DNA of 64,000 nucleotides from Marinibacterium anthonyi. Lineage in GTDB: Bacteria; Pseudomonadota; Alphaproteobacteria; Rhodobacterales; Rhodobacteraceae. Every line of letters starts with the position of its first letter. Positions within the stretch are counted from its first letter, which is position 1. Below are positions 1-7,613 of the stretch, piece by piece. The position numbers and the translations under genes were made by a program. Below the pieces are notes generated by a model. The model had not been told where the DNA came from. It was given only the letters and a program-made list of their open reading frames with translations, and ran no database searches. The DNA lies in contig CP031590.1 in assembly GCA_003217735.2 (NCBI GenBank), positions 54,074 through 118,073 on the forward strand, read 5' to 3'.

Positions 1-151
1 CGGCCACGCTGGTCAGTGCCATGACGCTGGCGGCCCCGGCGATGATCCAGGCTGTCCGCTTGGAGCGTTCGGCGGCGAGGCGGCTGTCATAATCGAAGCT
101 GCGGGCCTCCTTCAGATAGGCGGCAAGGTCCTTGTCCTGCGATACCGTCAT
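1..151 (-). CDS. virB8: VirB8, T4SS inner-membrane assembly protein (N-terminal part only)
   Basis: Partial gene leaving the window at the left edge; only about the first 50 residues are visible. They comprise a short charged cytoplasmic N-terminus (MTVSQDKDLAAYLKEAR) and the beginning of a hydrophobic transmembrane helix (AWIIAGAASVMAL), the layout expected of VirB8. VirB8 is a bitopic inner-membrane protein that nucleates the type IV secretion channel. Its start codon overlaps the stop of the preceding small lipoprotein gene (ATGA), implying translational coupling and one operon. The assignment rests mainly on the N-terminal layout and on its place after virB6 and virB7. Confidence 0.8.
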   Translation of the reverse strand, partial: MTVSQDKDLAAYLKEARSFDYDSRLAAERSKRTAWIIAGAASVMALTSVA

Positions 152-348
152 GCGTCTTCCCCCTCCCGCGTGTCCGCGATCCGGGGCGTGACGCCAATTT
201 CCTTCTGCTTTTCGAGGACAGCGGCCTGATAGTCCCACTTGGTCGGGTTCAGAGGCCGGACGACCGAGCCTTTCACATCCGGCAGCGGCGTCGTCGTGGC
301 GCAGGCCGAAATGCTGAGGGCGGCCATCAGGAGGACAAGTTTCTTCAT
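148..348 (-). CDS. virB7: VirB7-like T4SS lipoprotein
   Basis: Small 66-residue lipoprotein. It opens with a basic, hydrophobic signal and a lipobox (SISAC, Cys16), followed by a short hydrophilic region, the usual shape of VirB7. VirB7 stabilises VirB9 in the outer-membrane core of the type IV secretion complex. The start at 348 was chosen over a longer in-frame extension because only this start places the signal peptide at the N-terminus. It sits between virB6 and virB8 and overlaps the virB8 start by 4 bp. Family assignment is by position and lipobox; sequence conservation in VirB7 is always weak. Confidence 0.7.
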   Translation of the reverse strand: MKKLVLLMAALSISACATTTPLPDVKGSVVRPLNPTKWDYQAAVLEKQKEIGVTPRIADTREGEDA

Positions 349-394
349 CGCGTAACCTTGGAGTCTAATCGTGGAAGAGGTGGATTTGTCCGCC

Positions 395-1288
395 TCAGCT
401 CTGTCGTGTCGCGGAGCCACTGGCGGGGGGCGTGCTGCCTCCCTGCCGGGGTGCCGCATTTCCCAGAAGCTTCCGCTCCACGAAGCGCTGCGCGGCACCG
501 GTTGAGGCACCGGCCCCGGCGCTCAGCGCCGCCGCGATGGAGGGAAGCAGGAAGAAGAAGATCGTGCCGCAGGCCATTGCGACGAGGAATGCAGAGACGG
601 CCGCTGCGCCGTCCTCGATGCTGAAGCTCGAATAGACGTCGCCGATGAAAGAGGTCACCACCAGCATAAGAACGATGACCAGGAGCTTCAGCAGGGCGAA
701 ATTCAGGGCCTGACCCAGCCAGGCGAAAAACCAGCCGCGCGTGACATCGAAGAGGGCGAAGGCGACGAAGAGCGGGCCGATCGCCGCCATGAGCGCCAGA
801 CCAAAATGGACCAGAAGGCTGATCACGAAGGCGATCGCGGCAAAGGGTACGGCGGCGATTATCACGACGATCGACAGGACATAGCCATAGATCGAGCCCG
901 CGATGCCCGAGCCGTACTGATCCTGCACTTCGGCGCTGATCCGGCCCGCCATCGCCATGACGGGATCGGAGGGTAGGTCGGTCGAGCCGCCGGTCAGCGT
1001 TTCCACGAAATCAGGGATGCCGTTGAGGATCGTGTCCCCGACCCAGGACGAGTAATCGCCGACGCTGGATACGAGGGTCCAGATGATGGCCAGTTTCACG
1101 CCGCGCAGGGTGAAATCCATCAGTGGTTCGTGGATGGAGCCACGGATGATCGCCCAGCCATAAAGAAATAGGTAGATCGTCAGGGCCGCCGTCAGCGGTG
1201 CAGTCAGCTCAGAAGAGATGGTGCTGCTGATGTCGTTCATCTTGTCGGTGAGACTGTCAGCAAAATTGTCGTAGAGCGTTTGCAGCAT
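395..1288 (-). CDS. virB6: VirB6, polytopic T4SS inner-membrane protein
   Basis: A 297-residue protein with several long hydrophobic segments (roughly residues 30-50, 66-82, 132-200 and 225-260) and a glycine/alanine/serine-rich hydrophilic tail, the profile of the TrbL/VirB6 family. VirB6 forms part of the inner-membrane channel through which DNA or protein substrates pass. It lies between the entry-exclusion lipoprotein and virB7 in the same orientation, matching virB operon order. The C-terminal tail is low-complexity. Nothing suggests damage to the gene. Confidence 0.85.
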   Translation of the reverse strand: MLQTLYDNFADSLTDKMNDISSTISSELTAPLTAALTIYLFLYGWAIIRGSIHEPLMDFTLRGVKLAIIWTLVSSVGDYSSWVGDTILNGIPDFVETLTGGSTDLPSDPVMAMAGRISAEVQDQYGSGIAGSIYGYVLSIVVIIAAVPFAAIAFVISLLVHFGLALMAAIGPLFVAFALFDVTRGWFFAWLGQALNFALLKLLVIVLMLVVTSFIGDVYSSFSIEDGAAAVSAFLVAMACGTIFFFLLPSIAAALSAGAGASTGAAQRFVERKLLGNAAPRQGGSTPPASGSATRQS

Positions 1289-1318
1289 GGGACGGCCCTT
1301 TCCGGGTGGCGGCGATGA

Positions 1319-1582
1319 TCAGTTGAAGGACGGGTCTCCGAAGAGACGGTCCGAACCTTCACGGTCCTTCTGCGTCTGGGTTTTCTGAGCGGCCTTGCGG
1401 GCGTTCACGCAGTTGGCGTCATCCATCGCGCGGTCGGATAGCTCGCAGGTTTCCAGCATCGCGGCCCGCTCGGCGGGATTGGCGGTGAAGTAGTCGACCG
1501 TATGGTTCTCGGCCTCTTCCTTGCAGCCTGCGAGAAACGCTGAAGCCGCAAGGGTGATGATCAGGGGAAGGGGCAGGTGCAT
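1319..1582 (-). CDS. EexN-type entry-exclusion lipoprotein
   Basis: An 87-residue lipoprotein with a clear lipobox (FLAGC, Cys20), a conserved-looking Cys46 and a DDANCVNAR segment around residue 57, followed by a lysine/glutamine-rich tail. These are features of the EexN family. Such proteins sit in the cell envelope and reduce redundant conjugative transfer into cells already carrying the plasmid. The location between virB5 and virB6 is the usual place for this gene in VirB-type conjugation operons. The exclusion role is known for the family but not shown here. Confidence 0.75.
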   Translation of the reverse strand: MHLPLPLIITLAASAFLAGCKEEAENHTVDYFTANPAERAAMLETCELSDRAMDDANCVNARKAAQKTQTQKDREGSDRLFGDPSFN

Positions 1583-1591
1583 GGTGTCTCC

Positions 1592-2308
1592 TCAGAAGCT
1601 GTCGTCGCCGTAGATGCTGGTGAAGGCCGCGCTTTCCTTGGCGCGGCGCTGTGCGGCGACTTCGGTCTGGCGCTGCTCTTCGACCTGTCGCTGGGCCTGC
1701 TGGAGCATGGCGAGACCCTGAATGCGGTTGGTGTCGTTCTGAAGCATGGCCTGTTCCACCGCGATCCGGGCGTTCAGGGCGTCCACCTCCTTCTGGGTGG
1801 AAACGGTGCCGATCTTGCTGCGCAGTTGTTCAAGCCCCGCCAGCCGGTCATCGGACAGCGACACGATCCGGTCCCCGACAGCGGTGTCGCGGGCCGACTG
1901 GTTGCGGATGCGGTCCAGTTCGCTCTGGTAGAAATCGTCGGCGTCGATATTGGCCCCATCCAGCGCGGAGAAGTCGGCCGCGTCCTGCGCCTTGCCAGCC
2001 AGATCACCCAGGTCATCGAGATCAATGTCGAAGTCGCTGGCAATCTGCATGGCATCCGCCCCGAAAAGTTCGCGGACATCAGGCGAGTTCAGGGCGCTGA
2101 CGATGGAGTCCATGTCTGTCAGGCCATTGATCGAGGCATAGAGCGCCTTGGCCTGTTCCAGCTCTTCGACCATCTGGGCGATTTCCTTGACGAACTCGGC
2201 CTTGGCGTTGGCGATGGCCGCCGTGTCGACCACGGGAACGCCTTGGGCATGAGCCGTGGTAGAGAGGGACAGCGCCAGCGCAGCGGCTGACATGAGAAGC
2301 CTTGTCAT
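1592..2308 (-). CDS. virB5: VirB5, minor T4SS pilus protein
   Basis: A 238-residue secreted protein with a Sec signal peptide (cleavage expected after TAHA, about residue 22) and a long helical, Glu/Gln/Ala-rich mature region. This matches VirB5, a minor component at the tip of the conjugative pilus that contributes to recipient contact. Its start overlaps the virB4 stop by 4 bp (ATGA). The last third (QRQVEEQRQTEVAAQRR) is a likely coiled coil. A long open frame on the opposite strand is a high-GC shadow. Confidence 0.85.
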   Translation of the reverse strand: MTRLLMSAAALALSLSTTAHAQGVPVVDTAAIANAKAEFVKEIAQMVEELEQAKALYASINGLTDMDSIVSALNSPDVRELFGADAMQIASDFDIDLDDLGDLAGKAQDAADFSALDGANIDADDFYQSELDRIRNQSARDTAVGDRIVSLSDDRLAGLEQLRSKIGTVSTQKEVDALNARIAVEQAMLQNDTNRIQGLAMLQQAQRQVEEQRQTEVAAQRRAKESAAFTSIYGDDSF

Positions 2309-4659
2309 CGGAGGTCCTTCCTTTTCTGGAACAGGCGGGGGAGCCAGTCTTTCGGGGCAGGGTGGTCCTGCATCAGCGCGTGCATGATGGCGTTGGTGGC
2401 GGTGCGGCCCGACAGGACGGTCAGCACGTCATCAAGGCCCGACAGATCGAGGTCGCAGACCACCGAGTTCTGCGCCTGCTTGATCAGGAAATGGCCGAGG
2501 GGCAGCTCGTCGCGCACGATCTGGAACTCGCGCTCGGACAGGCCAAACTCGTCGACCAAGTCCTTGCGGCTGGCGCGGTCGGAGCCGAAGAAAATCTGGC
2601 TGGCACATTGCTCGATGATCGTGCGGGCAATCGGGCTATTCACCACGTCGGAGGCCGACTGCGTTCCGGCCACGATGATGCCGTTCTGCTTGCGGATGAC
2701 CTTCAGCTTGTTCTTCACGAAGTCCGAGAAGTAGGGGTCGGACAGGGCCTTCCAGAATTCGTCGATGAAGATCGCGATGCGCTGGCCGGTGATCAGGTTT
2801 TCGACCCGACGCATGAGATACATCATGATCGGGTTGCGGATTTCCGGATCGTCGAGGAAGGCGGTGATGTCGAAGCCCACCAAGTCGGCATCGAAGGCGA
2901 TGGTGTCTTCGGGATTGTCAAAGACCCAGCCGAGCCGTTCGTTGTTCAGCCAGCGATCCAGCCGGTTGCCGATGTCTTCGGCACTGCCGCCGAACCCCAG
3001 CAACTCGCGCAGGGCAGAGACGGTTCGGCCAGCACGGGGTATGTTGGACAGGCCCGCGACGGCCATCTCGATCCGCCGGACGTCTTCGGCCGAGAAGGTG
3101 GCGCGCCCGCCGCCCAGCATGGATTTGACCAGTTCAACCATGAAGGTCTGGCCGTCCGCATCAAGCTCGATTGCCATGAACGGCGCGCAGCCGGTCGGGC
3201 GACCAGACTGGAAATCGAGATAGGAACCGCCCGAAGCACGGACGAAGATCTCGGCCCCGCAATCCTTGTCGAAGAGCACGCGCTTGGCACCGAACTTTTC
3301 CAGCTGCGACAGCAGGAAGGTCTGCACCACCGTCTTGCCGGAGCCGGAGGGGCCGCAGATGAAGGTGTGGCCGAGGTCGCCGACATGGAAGTTGAAGTAG
3401 AACGGGCTTCCGGCGCTGGTCTGGAGCTTGCTGACGGCGTCGCCCCATTCGTTGCCGTGCCGGTGGCCAGTCGGGTAATTGTGCAGCGGCGACATGGCCG
3501 TGTAGTTGCGGCTGGTCACCATCGCGACCCGCGCCCGATGCGCGTGGTTGCCGGGAAGCTGCGCCCAGAATTGCGGCTCAAGCCCCATGTCTTCGCGGGC
3601 GACGACAGCCCCGGATTCCGACAGCAGGTTATGCGCATCGGCAGCGCGGGCTTTCAGTTCCTTGGCGTCCTCGGTCAGGACCGTCAGGGACAGGTTATGC
3701 TCGCCCATCACGAACTCGCCCGACATCAGATCGTCGCGGGCGTCGCGCAGCCCGTCCGCTTGGGACACGGCGGGGTCATTCGCGTTGCGCAGCCGCCCTT
3801 CCTTGAGGGTCATCTGGCGCATGGCCTCGTTCTTCGCGGTGCAGCGGAAGGACTGGGTCAGGACGAAACGGAAGGGGGCCGTCAGCAGGTTGTCGAACAT
3901 GTTCGGACGCGTGCGGGCATGGTATTCCTTGATGCCGAACATCGCGCCATAGGTGCTGGCGGCGGCATGGCGGATTTCCAGCGCCTCCCTCCCGAAAATC
4001 ACCCGGTCAGTGTAGATCGCGTTGCCGATGGTCCCGTGAACCAGCGGGACCGGCTCATACCGGCCAGAGATCAGCTGTTTCAGGACGCTGGCGGGTTCGG
4101 AAATCAGCAAATCGCGGTGGTCCCGGATGATCGAAAGCTTCCGGGGCCGGAAGCGGCTGAGGCTGCGGGTCAGCTGTGTGGTCTTGTCGTCGAGGTCGTC
4201 CAGAAGATCCTGGTCGACCTCGATCTGGCTGCTGCGGGCGCGACGCACGCCTTTCGCCAACCGACCGCCGGGCAGGCTGCGGGGCTGCATGTAGACGGTC
4301 AGATACAGATCGTTCCGGAACAGGCGCTTGGCCTCAATGCGGCTGCGGTAACTCTCGTCGATCCAGCGGGCGAGATCGGTGATGAAGGTGCCAGACGGAT
4401 AGTCGTCATCGGTGGCCCGGACCACATGGACATAGGCCATGGCAGTGTCGTCGGCGATGTTGCGCAGGGCATGGCTGAGCTGGTTGTGCAGCGTGTTGAT
4501 GAACTGGGTATCCGCCGTGCGGAAAGAGACGCCCTCAAGCTTCAGCATCTGGAAGGCCCCCCGGTTGCGCGTGATGATCGTGTGCGCGTCCGAATGGCGG
4601 ATGAAGGGAAGGTAGCGGTCTGCCGTGTTCTCCGTCTTGATCTTGCCCGTCAGGCCCAT
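2305..4659 (-). CDS. virB4: VirB4 ATPase of the T4SS
   Basis: A 784-residue protein, the normal length for VirB4. A Walker A motif GPSGSGKT lies near residue 436 and a Walker B-like FIDEFWK near residue 630, in the order of the CagE/VirB4 ATPase family. VirB4 energises pilus biogenesis and substrate transfer at the cytoplasmic face of the secretion channel. The start at 4659 (MGLTGK) was chosen because it overlaps the virB3 stop (TGATG). A further upstream in-frame extension would run through virB3. It overlaps virB5 by 4 bp, so the operon is tightly packed. Confidence 0.93.
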   Translation of the reverse strand: MGLTGKIKTENTADRYLPFIRHSDAHTIITRNRGAFQMLKLEGVSFRTADTQFINTLHNQLSHALRNIADDTAMAYVHVVRATDDDYPSGTFITDLARWIDESYRSRIEAKRLFRNDLYLTVYMQPRSLPGGRLAKGVRRARSSQIEVDQDLLDDLDDKTTQLTRSLSRFRPRKLSIIRDHRDLLISEPASVLKQLISGRYEPVPLVHGTIGNAIYTDRVIFGREALEIRHAAASTYGAMFGIKEYHARTRPNMFDNLLTAPFRFVLTQSFRCTAKNEAMRQMTLKEGRLRNANDPAVSQADGLRDARDDLMSGEFVMGEHNLSLTVLTEDAKELKARAADAHNLLSESGAVVAREDMGLEPQFWAQLPGNHAHRARVAMVTSRNYTAMSPLHNYPTGHRHGNEWGDAVSKLQTSAGSPFYFNFHVGDLGHTFICGPSGSGKTVVQTFLLSQLEKFGAKRVLFDKDCGAEIFVRASGGSYLDFQSGRPTGCAPFMAIELDADGQTFMVELVKSMLGGGRATFSAEDVRRIEMAVAGLSNIPRAGRTVSALRELLGFGGSAEDIGNRLDRWLNNERLGWVFDNPEDTIAFDADLVGFDITAFLDDPEIRNPIMMYLMRRVENLITGQRIAIFIDEFWKALSDPYFSDFVKNKLKVIRKQNGIIVAGTQSASDVVNSPIARTIIEQCASQIFFGSDRASRKDLVDEFGLSEREFQIVRDELPLGHFLIKQAQNSVVCDLDLSGLDDVLTVLSGRTATNAIMHALMQDHPAPKDWLPRLFQKRKDLR

Positions 4660-4988
4660 CAGTCGATCTCCTCGATCTTGTAGAGGCGGCGGAGACGCAG
4701 GGGGGATGTCGATGATCCCCCCCAGAGGCTCCGGTTCCGGCACCGGGCATTTGTGTCCAGCCAGCGAAACAGGATTTGGAAAGCGTTCTGATCGCGTTCG
4801 ACGATCAGGCGAGAGACGCCGAGCAGGGGGATCGCAATGGGCAGGTAGAAGATCGAGTCCGCGGCGATCATCGCCAGACCGCCGATGCCGCAGCACATGG
4901 CGAAGGCTTCGACGGGAATGCCGAAGATCATCGCCGGGCGCGTGAGGGCGAGGAACAGTACGTCCTCGTTCATCTTCACCTTTTCCAT
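4659..4988 (-). CDS. virB3: VirB3, T4SS inner-membrane protein
   Basis: A 109-residue protein with a short N-terminus and two closely spaced hydrophobic stretches between about residues 18 and 62, then a basic cytoplasmic tail. This is the standard VirB3 plan. VirB3 associates with VirB4 and helps assemble the pilus. It lies between virB2 and virB4 and its stop codon overlaps the virB4 start by one base. Length and order agree with the family. Confidence 0.88.
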   Translation of the reverse strand: MEKVKMNEDVLFLALTRPAMIFGIPVEAFAMCCGIGGLAMIAADSIFYLPIAIPLLGVSRLIVERDQNAFQILFRWLDTNARCRNRSLWGGSSTSPLRLRRLYKIEEID

Positions 4989-5007
4989 GCGGTGCCCTCC
5001 CTGCCGG

Positions 5008-5295
5008 TCAGCCAGTGATCATGCTCAGCACCTCGGAGGAGGCGTAGATCAGGACGACACCGCCAACGGCCCAAGCGGCACGGCGCAGGTCGACGAAGTT
5101 AAAGAGCCAGCCCGCGCCGATGAACATCAGGGCGATCAGTGCAATGGGCTGCTTGGCGCTTTCGAACTCGTCGAGGATATTGTTCAGGAAGTCGGTGAAG
5201 CCTGCGGCGGCGGCGGGCTGTGCCGTTGCGGTCAGGACCGCAGCCAGAAACATCGGGGCGCCGATGCTCCGGTGGCGGGTCAGAAAGGTCTTCAT
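5008..5295 (-). CDS. virB2: VirB2 major pilin
   Basis: A 95-residue protein with a long signal peptide (cleavage expected near PAAAA, residue 31) followed by two hydrophobic helices separated by a short basic loop (DLRRA). That is the typical architecture of VirB2 propilin. After processing it would form the conjugative pilus. It is encoded between virB1 and virB3 in the same orientation. Many pilins are cyclised or otherwise trimmed; nothing in the sequence decides this. Confidence 0.85.
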   Translation of the reverse strand: MKTFLTRHRSIGAPMFLAAVLTATAQPAAAAGFTDFLNNILDEFESAKQPIALIALMFIGAGWLFNFVDLRRAAWAVGGVVLIYASSEVLSMITG

Positions 5296-5307
5296 GGTTG
5301 CGTCCTT

Positions 5308-5982
5308 CTATTGGAAAACCAAGGCGTTCGATCCGGTGGCCGCGCCGAACACGTCCCATCGTTTCGCGCTGTCCTTGTCGTCACTCAGGGAGGGCGACCG
5401 CTTTTCTATCGAGGGGGCGGTCACGGACCCCTCTCCCAGCACGCGGGCCACATAGCCGTTGTGGAAACCACGCGTGAAAGAGCCGGTGTTGTAGGAGGAA
5501 AGTGCCTGGTGCAGGGCCTGCGTCCGGTCTGCTCCGGCATCGCGCGCCCGGTCATAGCCGTCGCGCAGCACGGTTTCCGCAGCCGTAAGATTGCGGCAGG
5601 CATCGAACACAGTGGCAGGCGTCAGCCCGAGCCAGGACAGGTTGGCACTGTTGATCTGCCCGAGGCCCATGTCGATGGACTTGCCCTCGGCGATCAGGCG
5701 GCTGGCAATCTGCGCGGCCTCATTGGCGGAGTGCGGCGCATAGGACGCCCGATCCGGACCGTTCACGCCGATGGCGAACGGGTTGAAGCCACTCTCGGCG
5801 GCGACGAGCTTTTCCATGATGGAGGGGGCGACACCGGGCGCGCAGTTTTCAGCGACGGCCCGGAACGCGGTGGCATTCATGGGCTCAGCCAGCGCGAGGC
5901 GCGGTGAGCCGATGGTGAATGCTGAAAGGATCAAGAGGGAGAGAAGGGAACCGCAGAGCGGTCGGAGGATCAGCCAGCGCAG
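5308..5982 (-). CDS. virB1: VirB1-like lytic transglycosylase
   Basis: A lytic transglycosylase of the SLT type: the catalytic glutamate is in VAAESGFNPFAIG, followed by the DMGLGQINSANL and LSSYNTGSF motifs of the family. VirB1 opens the peptidoglycan locally for assembly of the secretion channel. The start is uncertain. The frame is open far upstream but overlaps another gene. A CTG codon at 5982 would begin a good signal peptide (LRWLILRPL through LALA), whereas the first ATG (at 5880) lies after it. The first gene of the virB set; the tail is serine/threonine-rich. Confidence 0.8.
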   Translation of the reverse strand: MRWLILRPLCGSLLSLLILSAFTIGSPRLALAEPMNATAFRAVAENCAPGVAPSIMEKLVAAESGFNPFAIGVNGPDRASYAPHSANEAAQIASRLIAEGKSIDMGLGQINSANLSWLGLTPATVFDACRNLTAAETVLRDGYDRARDAGADRTQALHQALSSYNTGSFTRGFHNGYVARVLGEGSVTAPSIEKRSPSLSDDKDSAKRWDVFGAATGSNALVFQ

Positions 5983-5995
5983 AGCGCCGAGGCGA

Positions 5996-6280
5996 TCACT
6001 CGGTGTCTTCGTCTTGTCCAGATTTAGGGGCAGGCACCCAAACGCCTTCGGCGTCGGGGAAAATGCGCATGTGGAAGCTGACCAGCGCGTCGGAAGACTT
6101 GAAAACGCGGGCTTCGCCAGTCTTCGAGGAAATGACCGGGCTGGCCGCGCCGTTCGACTGAACAGCCCAAAGCTCCCAGTTCCATCCTTTTGGGGTGTGA
6201 ATCGGGCGGTAGTCGAGCTCGCCACCCTTCTCGAGGAAGTTTTGCACTGCATCAGTCGTAATCACGCGTGGGTTCCACAT
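5996..6280 (-). CDS. Conserved-looking small protein upstream of virB1, function unknown
   Basis: A 94-residue, soluble, acidic protein. It contains several Trp residues (NPKGWNWELW-like core at about 27-35) and ends DEDTE. I do not recognise a family. It is read just before virB1 in the same direction and its stop lies beside the proposed virB1 start, so it may be the first gene of the transfer operon. The ATG at 6280 was preferred to an upstream TTG at 6379 because the extension is basic and low-quality. Confidence 0.55.
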   Translation of the reverse strand: MWNPRVITTDAVQNFLEKGGELDYRPIHTPKGWNWELWAVQSNGAASPVISSKTGEARVFKSSDALVSFHMRIFPDAEGVWVPAPKSGQDEDTE

Positions 6281-6373
6281 TGGCTGACACCTGTCGTTGG
6301 GAATTTCTGGACAGGTGCTGCGTATCCTTGAATCACGACTTTTTTCAACTTTAAAGCCCAAATTCGAAAAAAG

Positions 6374-6486
6374 CGCCAAAGTACCATAAATCGCCCATAC
6401 CCATGATAAGAGCTTTAGGTCTGTTTGGCGCGTTTGACAAAGGGCGCTTCTTCTGGAAGTTTGGCGTCAGATTTTGTGCTTTGGCG
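6374..6486. repeat. Cluster of TTTGGCG repeats in the virB upstream region
   Basis: Part of a 333-bp gene-free stretch (6281-6613). The 7-mer TTTGGCG occurs at 6424-6430, 6460-6466 and 6480-6486, and in the opposite orientation at 6374-6380. The surrounding DNA is more AT-rich than its neighbours. It separates the leftward virB operon from the rightward gene at 6614. It may be a regulator-binding region or part of a transfer or replication origin; the sequence alone does not decide. Confidence 0.4.
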
Positions 6487-6613
6487 CTATTCCTGACAGG
6501 CTCCGCAATAGGATGATCACCCCGCTGTGACCATCGTCAGAGCGGGACACCGGCGGGGACATGCCGATCAAAGATGTGAGGGGGCAGAGGCCTTGATCCT
6601 GGATGGACATGCG

Positions 6614-7324
6614 ATGCGGCGCGCTGCTGCGACTGCCTTTACCTGTGCGGGCCTGTCCTTGGCAGCTCCCCCGGCTGCGCAAGCCTATCAGGTCGACTGT
6701 GCGATCCTGATCTGTCTGGCGGGAGGCTGGCCCGGCAGCACCGAGTGCAACGAAGCGCGATCCGTCTTCATCAGCAGGATCACGCCCTGGCCGGTGGAGC
6801 CTCCCTTGCAGATCTGGAACTGTCCCTTGGGCGTGTCTTACCGCCTGCCTCAGGGCCAGAACACTCTGCCTCTTCTGCGTGAAGCTGCCAGCACGTCCGT
6901 GACTTCGACCCCGCAACCATTTCCGGCCGTCTTGAAGGGGGTGCCTATTCCGAGGCCCGCGAGAGATGCAATGCTATCCCTGATCGCGGACTATGCCGAT
7001 GAAAACGGCGTGGCGGATGTCGACATCAGCGGGTCAGAGTATGACTTCGTCCGATCCATCCGCGTCTACAACGTCGAGTATGCCCGTCAGCGTGAAAGCG
7101 GCGGTGACAATGGTGACTGCCGCCGGAGCGAGAACGTCCGCGTCGGCACCTATGGCGTGCAGGGCGACTTCAGCTGGTCTGGCAGTTCGGTGGCATCATT
7201 GCCGGATGCTTTCGAAGGTCTTGCCGGTTGGGGTGAGAGCTGCCCAAGCCTCTATCAGCGGTCCGTCTTCATCGACTGGACCGATTACCAAGGGAAATAT
7301 GCCTTTGAGCAGGTGGATTACTGA
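6614..7324 (+). CDS. Secreted protein of unknown function
   Basis: A 236-residue protein with a signal peptide (MRRAAATAFTCAGL, cleavage expected near AQA). The mature part begins with YQVDCAILICLAGGWP, a Cys-rich motif. Further cysteines lie in TECNEA, WNCPLG, NGDCRR and GESCPS, suggesting a disulfide-bonded periplasmic protein. I recognise no functional domain. It is divergent from the virB operon and lies before the repC region; such a position suggests a plasmid-transfer or maintenance accessory gene. The ATG at 6614 was chosen because the signal peptide begins there. Confidence 0.65.
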   Translation: MRRAAATAFTCAGLSLAAPPAAQAYQVDCAILICLAGGWPGSTECNEARSVFISRITPWPVEPPLQIWNCPLGVSYRLPQGQNTLPLLREAASTSVTSTPQPFPAVLKGVPIPRPARDAMLSLIADYADENGVADVDISGSEYDFVRSIRVYNVEYARQRESGGDNGDCRRSENVRVGTYGVQGDFSWSGSSVASLPDAFEGLAGWGESCPSLYQRSVFIDWTDYQGKYAFEQVDY

Positions 7325-7333
7325 TCACCGCAG

Positions 7334-7359
7334 GTGCCGGCATCGATGATACCCGGCAC
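7334..7359 (+). terminator. Hairpin after the secreted-protein gene
   Basis: GTGCCGG at 7334-7340 and CCGGCAC at 7353-7359 form a 7-bp stem, about 10 bases after the stop codon. There is no clear T-run, so termination is only a possibility. Confidence 0.35.
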
Positions 7360-7425
7360 GCCAGAGAAATAAGAATACGGCCACGAGAACCTTGACGAAA
7401 AGGAGCAGTAAGAACTTTAGAAATT

Positions 7426-7503
7426 AAAACCCCCGCGAAGGCGGCAACCTTTCACGGGGGCTGTAGGACTTAGGGCCGGCAAGCCCGTAATCATCCGAAA
7501 TCA
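7426..7503 (-). ncRNA. ctRNA-like antisense RNA upstream of repC
   Basis: A strong stem-loop at 7430-7460 (CCCCCG ... CGGGGG with a CGAAGG/CCTTTC inner part) is followed on the minus strand by TTTT, making an intrinsic terminator in that direction. On the same strand a TTGCCT (-35, 7534-7539) and TAGACT (-10, 7510-7515) are separated by 18 bp. The predicted transcript is about 78 nt and antisense to the repC leader. This is the arrangement of the counter-transcribed incompatibility RNA of repABC plasmids, which lowers RepC synthesis. Its end points are estimates. Confidence 0.6.
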
Positions 7504-7613
7504 TGGTTTAGTCTATCAGCTTCCCCACCTTGCAGGCAAGTCAAAACGCATTTGTGCGACCTGTAGACGTTTGCCTGCCGCCGCCTCGCTTCAAACGAAC
7601 GAGGATTGAACAG

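Noticed and set aside
2302..4683. A 793-codon open frame on the plus strand opposite virB4 (and a 237-codon one opposite virB5).
   Set aside because: Both lie exactly antisense to well-recognised genes, and the translations are low-complexity with no domain; long antisense frames are common in GC-rich DNA.
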